From: Thozetella sp. PMI_491
Taxonomy: Eukaryota; Ascomycota; Sordariomycetes; Chaetosphaeriales; Chaetosphaeriaceae
Reading direction: 5' to 3'
DNA: 64,000 bases
Assembly (NCBI GenBank): GCA_021432635.1
Contig: MU270111.1
Span: 124,001-188,000, forward strand
A model generated the notes under the pieces. It ran no database searches, was not told the origin of the DNA, and saw nothing but the letters and a program-made list of their open reading frames with translations. The position numbers were made by a program, and so were the translations under genes. Position 1 is the stretch's first letter; the number at the start of each line of letters is the position of its first letter. Below are positions 48,001 through 59,231 of the stretch, one piece after another.

Positions 48001-50366
48001 TTCACAAGGCAACGCTTGGGAAGCGCATGGCGTACCGCATGTCGTACTGGACAATAAGGGGGGGGTCGGGGGGGTCTCCGGCGCTGGACACTAAAGAGAC
48101 CTGGGTGACGTGAGCGAGACTGGGGTTTCCTAGTTCTGGTGGCTCCAGTCTGTATGTACTTCGTGTATGCCCCCTCTCTAGGGCCCCTCTTCGTTTCCCT
48201 GAGGGAGGCGACAGGAGGCCAGGCGGCCGCAAAAAGTAACAGCGGAGATGAATTTTTGGCACCCCTTCCCTCGAACTGGGCCCCGAGCTGACCCCGAGCA
48301 GGAGGTGGGGGAGGGCAGCGAAGGCAGCATGGTGCTGGGAACGTATGTATTGAAGGTCGTAATATCACTCCCTCGGTGCATCGTGCAAGAAGCGTCGAGG
48401 AGATGAACCGGTCCCCCCACAGGCGCAACCCCCCCTGCCCTGCCGACCACGGCGAGGAAAGGAAAAGAAAAGCGGGTCATACAAGTACCCGCGACTTCCC
48501 TCGCAAATCCAGCCCACCCTCCTTCAGCAAGCTCCCCACGCTTTCCCCGATCCGACGTGACCATCCTGTCTCCCAACCACGAAATTGCTGGCTCGGGTCC
48601 AGAAAACTGTTTCGCGTGTTCGCCCAACACCGTACCACCGTGTCCGGGGCCTTCACAAGCGCCGAATCTCTCCCCCCCCCTTGGCAGTTGAGGGGGGTGG
48701 ATGACGGAGATGGACGGACGGGGCAAGCCCGTGAATCAGAGATCTTCAGCGTCACTCTTCTGCTCATCTCTCTTGGACGGGCCAGGAGGCCGGAGCCCGT
48801 GCGGGAACCTAGGATCTCATTGTTTCTTCTGTGCGATCTGGGGAGGGGTCAGAAGAGACCCTGCCCCCCATGCGTCCCGCTTAATTTGACAGGCTTGCTA
48901 CTGGTATGCACAGGCACTCCCTGACACTCGATTCCACCTCGCAGATCGAGCATCATCATCATCAGCGGCGCCCCGGCGGCGTAAAGGCTCCCGGCAGCGC
49001 CTAGCGCCGCCCGACTGCACCTCGAACACGCCTTCGACTAGACGGGCGGTCGAGTGGGTGAGCGAAGAGGAAGGAGACGTGCGTTTGGCGGCGGGTGCGG
49101 TCAGTCCATGAACGATTCAGCAGGCGGCACTTAGTTTGGTGCGGCGCACTCGCAGGGCCCCTCGCGGCCCTGGATCAAAAGCGGACGATGGTCTGGGTTC
49201 CGGGATTTAGTGGAGTTTAGTATAGCCTCCCAGTTCAAGGCACCCCATGAGATCAGAACCTAGGTGGTGCTAGGCAACTCCCCCCCCTCCCCCCTTCCAG
49301 AGGCCCCCACCGTCCGATGCCCGCCGTGGCACCGTCGGCAATAATTTCGCTCTCCATATCCACTCTTCGTCGCCTCCATCGGGGCAATTGACTACGCAGG
49401 GACTAGACACTGACGCCGGTCGCCTGCAAGCTTGCCGGAGAAGGAGGATCCCCGGAGAATCCCGACCGAGTTTTGCGAGTCCAAGAGCAAGGCAGGCGCC
49501 GGTAGCTCACTCTGTAGCCTCCAAAGTCCCTGTGGCTGGTGCCATTGTGCCAAATCTGCAGGGAAGTCTAAAGGGACCTGGGCTTGCTTGGGCGCAAAGT
49601 CGAAGCATGGTCAGGGTCGAATCCCACGCCAAACCTCCGAGCCAGTCTAGTTCAGCCGGATGTTGAAAGAGCTGGAATTGGCCGCTCCCCACTCGTCGAT
49701 GGAGCCTGACACACACACACTTGCTCGCACGCACCCACGGCATCCCGCCGCAGGCGTGCCTCCCAACCATTGATTGCTCACCTCGGTTTCCCGGGGTGCC
49801 ATCGAAGGTTGGACCTAGCGGCCTACTTCGGTACAATAAAAAAACTTGAAGAAGCAGAAGCAGCAAAAAAGCAAAACAGACCAAAAGAACATAGAGCCGG
49901 TGGAACGCACCAGCCAGTCCCGTGCGTCTGCGACTTGGACAGTCTTGTAGAAGGAGGCATCCAAGCAGGCTGTCGCTCGGCTTTATGTTTCTCTCGTCTC
50001 TCGCCTTGCTTCCCGCCACCTCTGTTCAGAGTGTTTTTCCCTTGGCCTCTTTGTTCCGAGACCGAAGGTTTTCCCTAGTCATTTGCGCACCCGAGGGCCG
50101 GCTGCTCGCCCAGGTTGGGTCTGCGGGCAGCGTTCTGACTGGAGCAGAGAACGTTAGAAAAGCAGGTGCGTGGGTGGGACGCACCTACCCAGGGCCCCCA
50201 GCAGCGCCTGTGCGGCCACCACCCGAGTGAACGTGGGGAAAACGACTCAGGCCCCTTCGGTTCCTCCTCTCCTCCTCCTCCGCCCAAGAGAGTACCCTCT
50301 TTCCCTATACTCGGTCGCCCCCTCCCTCAACCCTCGCAAAAGAAAGTCCCGATCGTCCTCGCGCCG

Positions 50367-53300
50367 ATGGCGACTAGCAGAGCTGCATCGGCTGCGACGT
50401 CGAGTCTTTCCTCGGCCATGAATCCTACAATGACAGAGCACGACTACCGCTTCCCGCGAAGGCCTGGCGACGCCGGTGCCGGCGCCGAGGACAGCGCCGC
50501 ATCGCCCTCGACCAACAGCAAGGCGAGCGCCGGCGAACTCCGCGCAAACCTCCAGGAACTGCGTCTCGATCTCCCCATGAACTACTACGGACCCCCGCGG
50601 GACGATTTCCTCCGATCCGCCGTCTTTCCGCCCTTCCACGATAGCATGGCTGGCCCCGACGCGGGCGACAGCCCCGAGGAGCTCGAAAAGCAGGATCCGC
50701 TGGCGACCCAGGTATGGAAGTTTTTCAGCAAGACGAAGCAGCAATTGCCCAACCAGGAGCGCATGGAGAACCTCACCTGGCGCATGATGCACATGAAGTT
50801 GCGGAAGCAGCGCCAGGAGGAAGAGCTTGCTCGGTATGTCTGCCCCCCCACCACCTCCCACACACCCTTGTAGAGCAGCAGCTGGGTGCTGTCCTGCAAA
50901 TTCGACAGTTCAGCTCGTGTTAATTCTCACAAGGCCACGCCGCCCCGATGCCCCTCGCAACATGCCCAGCGGTATTGCGCAGCAGCTGCGCAAGACCACC
51001 GAGAGCTGCGCCCAGTCGGAGCCCATGAACTTGGACGACTTCATCGTCGCCGAACACGTCGCGACGCCGGTCGGTAATATCTCTACCCCGTCACCGGAAC
51101 AGCTCAAGAAGCCCGAGAAGCCCGCGCACTCGGTCGCCGGGGCGATCCCTATCAAGTCGCGCAAAGAGCCTTCTCAGGGATTCGTGCCTCAGTCCGTGCC
51201 TGCTGCCGTTCACCATCAACGAGTACCCGACGAGTTCGGCTACGTCACCAGGCATGTTCGCAAGACAAGTATCGATGAAAGACGGGTGAGTGGCCAATTG
51301 TTCTGTTGAGATCCTAAGAGCTGGCAGACCTTTTTGTTCGCTGGTCGTCCTCCTACGCCCTTGACTCGTGGAAGCAGGTCTCGGGATGAATTGAATCCGT
51401 AGCTAACAGCGGTGCTCTATTCGTGGCTACAGACACGAAAACGACCAGCAGACTTTTCGCCTCATGTTTCTGCAATGAACAGCAATCCGATTTCAGATGA
51501 GTTGGATGCAGAGTCGGATCTTCATGAGTACTCGCTTGACCCAAGCAACTCAACCGGCGGCATGGGCGGGCCAGCCAATCAGGGGATCCCGTTCCCGCTT
51601 GATACCTTCCACATGGAAAACGACCCTATTATCACCTCCGCCGGCCCCTTCCAGCAGAACTTCTCTTTCTCCCCATCAACCTCCCCAATGGTCTCCAACG
51701 GCGCATTTTCCAACATGTATAACAACTCCTCCATGCCGTCCACCTCCCTCCCGCCCACAGAGTACTATTCCCCCACAGGATCCGCTTATCAGTCGGCCGT
51801 ATCTACGCCGCACCCTTTGAACGATGGCGAGAACTTCTACTTCGGCTCCATGGATATGCGCACCCAGCGCCAGCAGCCCTTCAGACCCGGCCCGCACGGC
51901 ATGAACAGTGCCATGGGCAACCAGTTCATGTATAATACTAATAACAACTCAATGTTTGCAGCCCCCACCACCGGCGCAGATGTACCCTCCTTCACCACCC
52001 CCAACTCGTTCGGCCACATCGATCCCTCGCAAGTGTTCCAGACCGAGCAGGCTGCGCGCTCCCCCGGCGTCCACATGATTCAGGAGAACATGTTCTCGTT
52101 TGGCAACGACTCAGATAACGAAGATGACGAGGGCGGCGCCTTCGCTGACCGTAATCTGCCTCTCTCCCAGGAGTTCTCGCAGAGCCTCGAGGATGCAGCA
52201 TTCGATAGCTCCTCTCTGCAGTGGGATCCTACCCTCCCAGGGCAGTTCAATACCCAAGCAGCACGATATCCCGGCGGTCCTCCCCGCAAGCATGTGACGA
52301 TTGGTGGTGCCACTACCGACTTCGTCGATGCCAACGGGGAATGGGAGGGAAGCAACCTGGGGAGATCGCAGTCCTTCCGTGGGAATGATCGCCGTGCCGG
52401 CAAGGTCCCTCGGAATGCATCAACCCCGGGCCTCACTGGCCGTGCCAACCCATTCGACCGAATCGCCCAAGGCCAGTCGATGCCCAACTCCCCACCCGCG
52501 GACGGCCAAGCCTCGGGCCTCTCGTCTGTGGCGCATAGCAGGCCATCCTCTCCACCTCCTGGGTCAAAGCAAGGATCGACGACCAACCTCGCAGGCGCGG
52601 GAGGCCAATCCGAATCGACACCGCCGACGACCTGCACGAACTGCTTCACGCAGACCACCCCCTTGTGGCGTCGTAACCCAGAAGGCCAGCCCTTGTGCAA
52701 TGCCTGTGGCTTGTTCCTAAAGCTACATGGCGTCGTCCGCCCGCTGTCGCTGAAGACCGATGTGATTAAGAAACGCAACCGCGGCTCCGGCAACGGCTTA
52801 CCCGTCGGTGGTACCAGTACAAGGTCCAAGAAGAACGCGAGCGCGAGCGCCTCGGCCAACGCCTCCGGCATAAATACGCGCAAGAACTCGACGCTTTCGG
52901 TGGCCTCCACTGTCAACGCGGCCACTACTGCATCGGTTCAGGCTCCTGCTTCTACCCCGCCGTCGCAAAATCAGCATCGTGCGGGCAGTGTGAACGAGAG
53001 CGAGAGCCCGGCAAGCGGTGGCAACACAGCCAGCAGCACGCCGGCAAGCTACCAGGGGAGCGCAGGCTCGTCCAGTGCCGTGGTGGGCGGCAAGGGTGTT
53101 GTGCCGATCGCGGCCGCACCGCCCAAGAACACGCCTGGCCCCGGCGCAGCCTCGATCTCGCGCCCAGCGGGCATGGGCTCGAAGCGGCAGCGTCGCCACA
53201 GCAAAAGCGCCGGGAATGACATGACCATGGATATCGACAGCCCTGAAAATTCGACGGGTTCGAACGAAGCCGCGCGGTCTCTCGGATCAACGAGCGGCTT

Positions 53301-53475
53301 TGCCCCCTTACATGGCTCGAACTTGGGTCTAGCAAATGGCTTCGGCATGCAGCAGCGGCCTATGGGTGGTCCTTCTATGTTGGGTGTTTCGGGCGGTCAG
53401 GCAGGGCCGATTATGGGCGCGGGCGGCAGCGGTACGGGACCGCAAGAGTGGGAGTGGTTGACGATGAGTCTTTAA
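50367..53475 (+). CDS. nit-2: GATA transcription factor NIT2/AreA, global nitrogen regulator
   Basis: Three exons, 50367-50833, 50934-51285 and 51433-53475, encode 953 residues. The N-terminus includes [10 protein letters not shown] (23-32) and the DUF1752 block [15 protein letters not shown] (110-124), both typical of Are[10 protein letters not shown] and MNLDDFI follow in exon 2. The single GATA zinc finger is C-x2-C-x17-C-x2-C starting at Cys674 (CTNC...CNAC), followed by the basic [16 protein letters not shown]. The last residues, WEWLTMSL, are the conserved tail that contacts the co-repressor NmrA/NMR1. The protein activates genes for secondary nitrogen sources when ammonium and glutamine are scarce. 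Intron 1 ends in an unusual AAG acceptor, yet no alternative keeps the frame. Two ATGs are possible, 50367 and 50418 ([10 protein letters not shown]); I took the first. Ser/Pro/Gly-rich linkers flank the finger. It follows a 9-kb gene-poor region. Confidence 0.95.
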
Positions 53476-54586
53476 GGCGGGTCGAGGGCGAATTTTATCA
53501 ACAAATGGTTTGGACAGTGGTGGTAATGCCCATGGACCGGATACCCACCTACAATCTTCACGGATACCCCTTCAGATAGACACGGACGGACGGATCGATC
53601 GATGACTTTTCCCCCCCACCTCGATTCCTGATATTTTTCTCATACGGAATCGCATCGCTCACTGGAAAGTATTTACGGAACATCCTGCAAATACGAGATG
53701 CTGCGTACCAGCCTACACGGAGTCGGTACAACGGTGTTTTGCTTCAGCTGTTTCTCTGCATGCATGCCCTCTGGTGCCGGTTGATTTATTTGTTTTGAGG
53801 ACCACTTCTTGCGTTTCGATACCATCTTTCTTTCCTGTTGGCCTGGGCCTCCGGTTTCTTGAATACGACTGATACGCCGAGACTTTCCCTCGGGACTCGA
53901 ATGCTATGCTAGGATGCTTTATGTTGGGGGGGCCGGGCGGCGCGGGTCGGTAATGCCAGGATGGCCTCGAGGTCACGCATGTCAGCGCCATTTCCGGCGA
54001 GAAGCAGGTTTAACGGCAGACGGTATAGAGGGGTCGGGTGCAGGGTTTTTTCGCAACAGAAGGCGAGCGGCCGCATGCTATTTTTTCCAGGCGCGTTTGA
54101 TTCCAAGCTGGCAGCACCCTCGTCGAGAATGAGCAGAGCGTTGAAATGTGTGTGGCCCGTGCCTGGGAAACATCTACTCGGTGACATGTGTGGCTCTCTG
54201 TCTCTCCCCGATTTTCATGACATGACATGGCTCTCACGTTCAGCATCTATAGATTCTTTTTCATGATGTTTCTTCCTTTTGCGGAGCGTTAAATGAGAAT
54301 GGCCCTTTCTCCCACAAGCCACGGTTCGTGTCCCCAATGCTGTCTAAGACTTGATCCATGCAGAGAGATTAAGGGCAGACAAAAAAAACCAGCCCTGCCA
54401 CGCCTTAGAGCCGCCCTGCCGCTGCACCGTAAACTCCTGAATACACACAATGAACGGCTGCTTTCCGCTTCCTGACTCTCATCTGGCCTGCCTTATCCAT
54501 GTCCTCGTAGATATCATACTTGTGCGATATGTTTGCTAATAGGGTGGCGCTTCCAGGTCTTGTCCCACGGTCTGTAGCCTTCCCGC
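53476..54586. other. Convergent 3' region, NIT2 / GPI protein
   Basis: About 1.1 kb lies between converging genes, presumably holding two 3' UTRs. T-rich and pyrimidine stretches are frequent near 53600-53650. No gene or RNA is recognised. Confidence 0.5.
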
Positions 54587-55528
54587 TTAGAGCATTCCGG
54601 CGACGGCCACGACGCCTCCGAGCACCGCGCCCATGACCTTGACTCCGTTGAGGTCTCCCTTGCCGCCCGGCGCCGCATTGCCAGTCGGGGTGGGATTCGC
54701 GTTATCCGTCGCCTGAGCACCCACGGTCGAGATGCTCGTGATGGTGCCGCTGACCAGCTGGGCGACCGTCACTGGGCCGGTAGTGGCGAAGGTGCTGCCA
54801 CCGGAAGTTACGGTCCGGGTCACTGTTTGGGTAGTAGTAACGGCGGTCCAGCCCGCACCCCAGCCGGCCCACGGGCTGCCGCCCGCACCGCCAGGACCCC
54901 AGCCGCCAGGGCCACCGGCCCACGGGTTGCCATCCCACTCACATCCAGTCACGGTGTACACACCGCCGGTCCATGTGCGGCTGGCACCATTCCAGCCACC
55001 AGGTCCCCAGCCGCCCGGGCCGCCAGGGCCGCCAGGACCCCAGGTGCCGGTGAAGCCGGGGCCGGTGATGGTGTAGACCCCGGTGCTGCCAGCTGACGTG
55101 CACGAGGCATAGGCCGAACAGACGGAGGACGAGAGCGAGCTGAAGCTTTGGAAGACGGTTGAGGTGGCCGAGCAAGCCGAGGTCACACATGACGAGACGG
55201 ACGCGCCGGCGCCACTAGCGCAAAAAGCAGACGGCGCCGGCCAGTTTGACGTCGCGGTGGACCAAACGGAAGAGAGGCAGGATTGCTGGAGTCAAAGTTA
55301 GCATGTAAGTGACGAAAAGGGGGTTGTAGAGAGGGAATGCAGGCAGCTACGAGTGAGCTAGTAGAGAAACAACCTCCTCGGGCAGAAAGAGAGAGGGCTT
55401 GTGGAAGAAGCGCCATGGAAAGAGGCCATAATACTCACCGCGCAGTCAGGGGCACCGCCGAACCAAGGCTGGGCCTGAGCAAAGCTCGCAGTAGCCAGCA
55501 CAGCTGACAAGGCTTGATAGGTCTTCAT
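54587..55528 (-). CDS. Secreted GPI-anchored Gly/Trp-rich cell-wall protein
   Basis: Two exons, 55528-55439 (30 codons) and 55285-54587, joined in phase 0 over a 153-nt intron, encode 262 residues. A signal peptide is clear (MKTYQALSAVLATASFAQA, cleavage about residue 19). The next 75 residues form a small Cys-rich module with seven cysteines after DCAQSC, reminiscent of CFEM domains but with different spacing and one Cys fewer. The middle is low-complexity Gly/Pro/Trp repeats (GPGGPGGPGGWGPGGW, then WAGWGAGW), followed by a Thr/Ser stretch likely to carry O-glycans. The C-terminus has a small-residue region (NAAPGGKGD) before a hydrophobic end (VMGAVLGGVVAVAGML), as expected of a GPI attachment signal. 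It is probably a cell-wall or plasma-membrane surface protein; function unknown. A TATATAA box lies 138 bp upstream of the ATG, suggesting strong regulated expression. Confidence 0.82.
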
Positions 55529-55665
55529 GTTTGATTGTGTGTGTGTGAAATGCAGGTAGGCGTATGGTTACCCTGGCTTCAAGGCGTATGCAAATCAAGT
55601 GGGTGGTTGAAGTGAAGTGTCTCAACTATGAGCAAAGAAGAAGGGGCCCATAGGGAGGACTGAAC

Positions 55666-55672
55666 TTATATA
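55666..55672 (-). promoter_or_regulatory. TATA box of the GPI-protein gene
   Basis: TATATAA on the minus strand lies 138 bp upstream of the ATG at 55528. It is a consensus match at a plausible distance for a fungal promoter. Confidence 0.6.
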
Positions 55673-57076
55673 TGTTCTCTGAGCAACTCGGCAGCCGCTA
55701 GACGGGAACTACCCAGCTACTGGCGTGTACAGAGGAGGTGTGATGTAGTACGGAGCACCCCGGAGCGCAGTTTGCCTATCAAGACACACCCCTTCGCCTT
55801 CTGCGCACGCCCCTAGGTAACGGCACCACTCGGTGGGATCCGCGCCCGGCCACAGACGGCCAAGGAGTCGCAGCAACTACTGTTGGTGGAATTGCAAGGG
55901 ACAGACGAGTACAATATGACCAAGATCAAACAGGAGCGTACGTGCTTGGTAAACAGGCAACAAAATGGCATTGAGGTGCCGCTTTCCCGGCATGGAGGTG
56001 CAAGCTCCAACCTCCAGAAAAGGGATGCCTTGATATTGCCATGGTGGGCCTTAATAGAGAAGAAGGCCAAGCGCCCGGGTGGTGGGAAGCATGATCCGCC
56101 CTCCAGGAAGGGACGGGTAAGGGGAGGTGACAGCGTGCTAGACAGCACATACGCGCGGTTCCTAGCGACCCAATGGAGCGTGGAGTATCGACTGCCGGCG
56201 CGGTCGGAGGGTTGGGGCGAGAGGCCCCCGGATCCGATGTGCAAGTGGCGGTCGCCGCGCGGCCACGCATTCTGGACGTGGACGGGCGGAGTGCTTGCTT
56301 ACAGCTTCGCAGAGGAGGGAAACCTAGCTCGTGCAGGCAATGCCGCTCGTCACTCTGTCGTGGGCGCAACGGCAGCCGGGGGCTGGGGCGGGAGGAGAAG
56401 GGCGGGTGATGCGCATCTCAGGGCTGGGGGTGCGCTGAGACGGACGACAACTAGCTTTCGGCGATTGAGCGCCGTGTGGCCCGAGCCAATGCGCAGCCAA
56501 AGGCCACACGGCACGCGAGGACCAGTGCATGCAGGCAATATCTGGGGGGGGGACGGGATTCGCAGATGGCGAGCTAGTTGAAACAACGAAGGCGCAGGAG
56601 CCACGTCCTCAGCCTGCAGGCCACGATGCGCTGAGTGGTGCGGTCGGTGATGCTGAGGCCGACGAGCGCCGACGCCAACGTGCCGAGGGGGTGAGACGCC
56701 TCTTCTTCGGGACCGAGAAGAGGTCGGTCTAGCGGGCTAGCTCGAGCATCACGGACAAAGACAGGCAAGGGCGGCGCAGAAAGGCGAAGGGCTGTAGCCA
56801 GCTTCTGTGGTGAGCAGAGGTGGGGGAGGGGGAGGGGTGCGTTGATGAGCAGGTCCTACTGCTAGGTATGTACGACCTAAGGTATGCTCTTGCTCGAGCT
56901 CCGTACCCCGACGCCGTGGATTGATCCTACCGTTGACTTTTTGTGGGGGGGGAAGGGCGGGGGGGTGGTGGTACATACAGTACCTACGGAAAGAAGAAAG
57001 GAGCGAGCGCGAAAGAAGGAAAGAAAGCACGGACGAACTAGAAACGACCGACGGAGGTGTTTGGGGTATGGCATGT

Positions 57077-57101
57077 ATAGTAGGTAGGTAGGCGTAGGTA
57101 C
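57077..57101. repeat. TAGG/TAGGTA tandem tract
   Basis: Several consecutive TAGG units followed by another TAGGTA within 25 bp, the same motif as the clusters at 19.8 and 63.2 kb. Confidence 0.75.
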
Positions 57102-59231
57102 CCTACGACCCAGCACCAGCTCCTTGTTCTCCTTGTTAGACCTCAGCTCCCTTGATGGGCCGAAGCTGAATAACAAGAGGGCCTGAGGGCTGCCCCTCTA
57201 TTCAGGGCACGGCCGAGTGCTAGGTCGGCGGGCTGCCGGATGCATGAAGCAAGGAGCTTGGGGAAACTCCGAGAGCCTCTCGTGGTCCCGGGGCGCTGCT
57301 CAGCATGACGTCCTTGCTTCCCCATGCTCGGATTTTGCAAATCTATCTGCCTTCATACACCCCCCCCCCCTTCACACGCCCCCTTCGTTCGCCAGCTAGG
57401 GCCGATTGATTTCTTACCTTGGCCAATGCTTTTGGATAGATTCCGTATCAGGCCTCCAAACGCGCGCAGAGCCCGCCCAAAGAGGGTATAGGAACGGACC
57501 GGTCTGCGGCCCTGCTCTTCTTCCAGATCAGCGCAGGTCATTCAAAGTGGCGGCCGTGGCACCGAGGCCTGCAGCCCTAGCTCCGCTGGCTGACGTTGGC
57601 GAGTCGAGTCGGAGAATGCATTGTCCAGCCCTTGCCTCGCGGGTGCTAGCTGCCCGTTGAGCTGCAAAGCTTGCAGCGCCGTGCATCACACTCCCGGAAC
57701 CGCATGGTTGTCATGCTATGTGCTATCGTCTATGTCGTTGCTGTTGATCTTGTTGTTGTTGTGGTCGTCGATATTACCTTTCAGCCTCCGGGCTGTTTTG
57801 CACCCTCAAATGCGGACCCGTATCCACCGTTATATGCTTGGCCCGTCTTAGCGACCGCCACAAGCTACCTCTATATTGCGTAGCACTTTGATTCCTGCGT
57901 AGTTAAAATCGGAGCAGCTCGGAAGGTACCAGAGCGGCTTGGCACAATGGAAGAAGTGAGGTACATGGGCCCCCCACGATTGGTTTCCCGGAAGAGTCAA
58001 CAAACACGACGGAGTCAAGACTGGATGGGCACCGAGAGGCACTAGTAGTAAAACTTGACACTCACTCCGTAGCCCATTACTTCTCGGCCGTCGCTCGTTG
58101 CTCAGAGAGCGGGGGAGGTCGACGGAGAATTCCGGACAATGCGTGTTCCCGAGGCGCCCGAGTCGGAGAGACTGCACAGTACGCCTTCTTTTAGCGTGGG
58201 AAGTAAAACCCACTTCATCGCATTTCCGATTATAGGCCATTGCAATTGACCCAGACACCGATAGCCTGCAGGGCCGCCGACTAGCCAACAGGGCCGTGTA
58301 ATGGCTTCCTAGCTCTCATATCTGCCCGGCGTCTGTCTTGCACCAAGCTAGCAGCCATACAGGGAGGGGGTGGATTGTATGTAAATCGCCGTAGTGGCGG
58401 TGCTCTTGCCTCCTCCTCCCTCCCTCTAGCCCAGGTCTCACGGTTCACGTTACGAAATCGAGTAGCACAGATGACGAGGCACCGGATCATCGGGCGATGG
58501 CGTGTTACAGAAGTACCAAGACCGAGAACAGTGTCTTCAGGCACATGAGGTGAGACCCATAGACCTACACCACCAACTCTTCTTTTTCGTCACAACTCGG
58601 GCGCACACAACAATGGGAAGGAGGAGAAAGGAAAATAATCAATAACCGGGTGTACGTGACTTGTGGTCTGCACTCTACGAGCACAGAAAACCCATCCTCT
58701 AGCATGCTGGTTTCCCTCCTCCCTCTCCCTTCCCCAAAAAGATCCATTATTCTCGGCCGCCGGGTCGTGCAATGTCACCACCCCCCGTAGCCGCCTCTTC
58801 TATCCCTTCATGATGATCCTATCCGCGTAACTCCTGGGGCACAGAAAGAAAGGGGACTAGCCAGTGGCCAGCATCTGAACCCCCCCTATCACCACGATGG
58901 GCTAGACGAACAAATAAATCAAACACGAAAGCTCAGGTTCCTTTTTCCCGAGCACGTCCACTGTTCGGCCTGTCCGGTCCATCGTGCCGCGTTATCGTAG
59001 CTCGAGCATCTCCTGTTCATGACCTCGACCATACGTGTAGCAGAGGTAGTCGCCCCGGAAGTAACGGTCGTGCTCATCTCCAGTATAACCTCCTCGTCCT
59101 ACACTGTCATGATACCCATCTCCCCGCTCCTACCAGTGGCGTATGGTCCCCTCCTGATGCGGGTAAACATGACCATGCCCCATCTGACGCCGGTACTGCT
59201 GCTCACCTGCCCCGCCCAGCCATTGCCGACC

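Larger units (their letters stand above)
41113..50366. other. 9-kb GC-rich gene-poor region upstream of NIT2
   Basis: I can support no coding gene here. Open frames of up to about 220 codons occur on both strands, but they overlap antisense, contain homopolymer-derived runs and show no domains. Simple repeats include (AC)n near 41593, GGCAT copies at 45021-45037, a CAT run near 48953, and many runs of six or more G or C (for example near 43224, 46949 and 48411). A short upstream open frame of 81 codons starts at 49985 and ends at 50230, 136 bp before the NIT2 start. The region may hold the promoter, a long leader or upstream introns of NIT2, or an unannotated non-coding transcript. Confidence 0.45.
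55529..59231. other. 3.7-kb intergenic region, GPI protein to DBF-2
   Basis: No supported gene. A 232-codon plus-strand frame (to 56581) has no ATG start at its 5' end and no recognisable content. Simple-sequence stretches include a GTT/GTC-rich patch near 57735-57770 and a TAGGTAGG tract at 57077-57101. It contains the promoter of the GPI-protein gene at the left end and the DBF-2 3' UTR at the right. Confidence 0.45.

Noticed and set aside
55883-56581. 232-codon plus-strand open frame
   Set aside because: Begins at a non-ATG codon, shows no domain, and is overlapped by open frames on the other strand; fits chance in GC-rich DNA.
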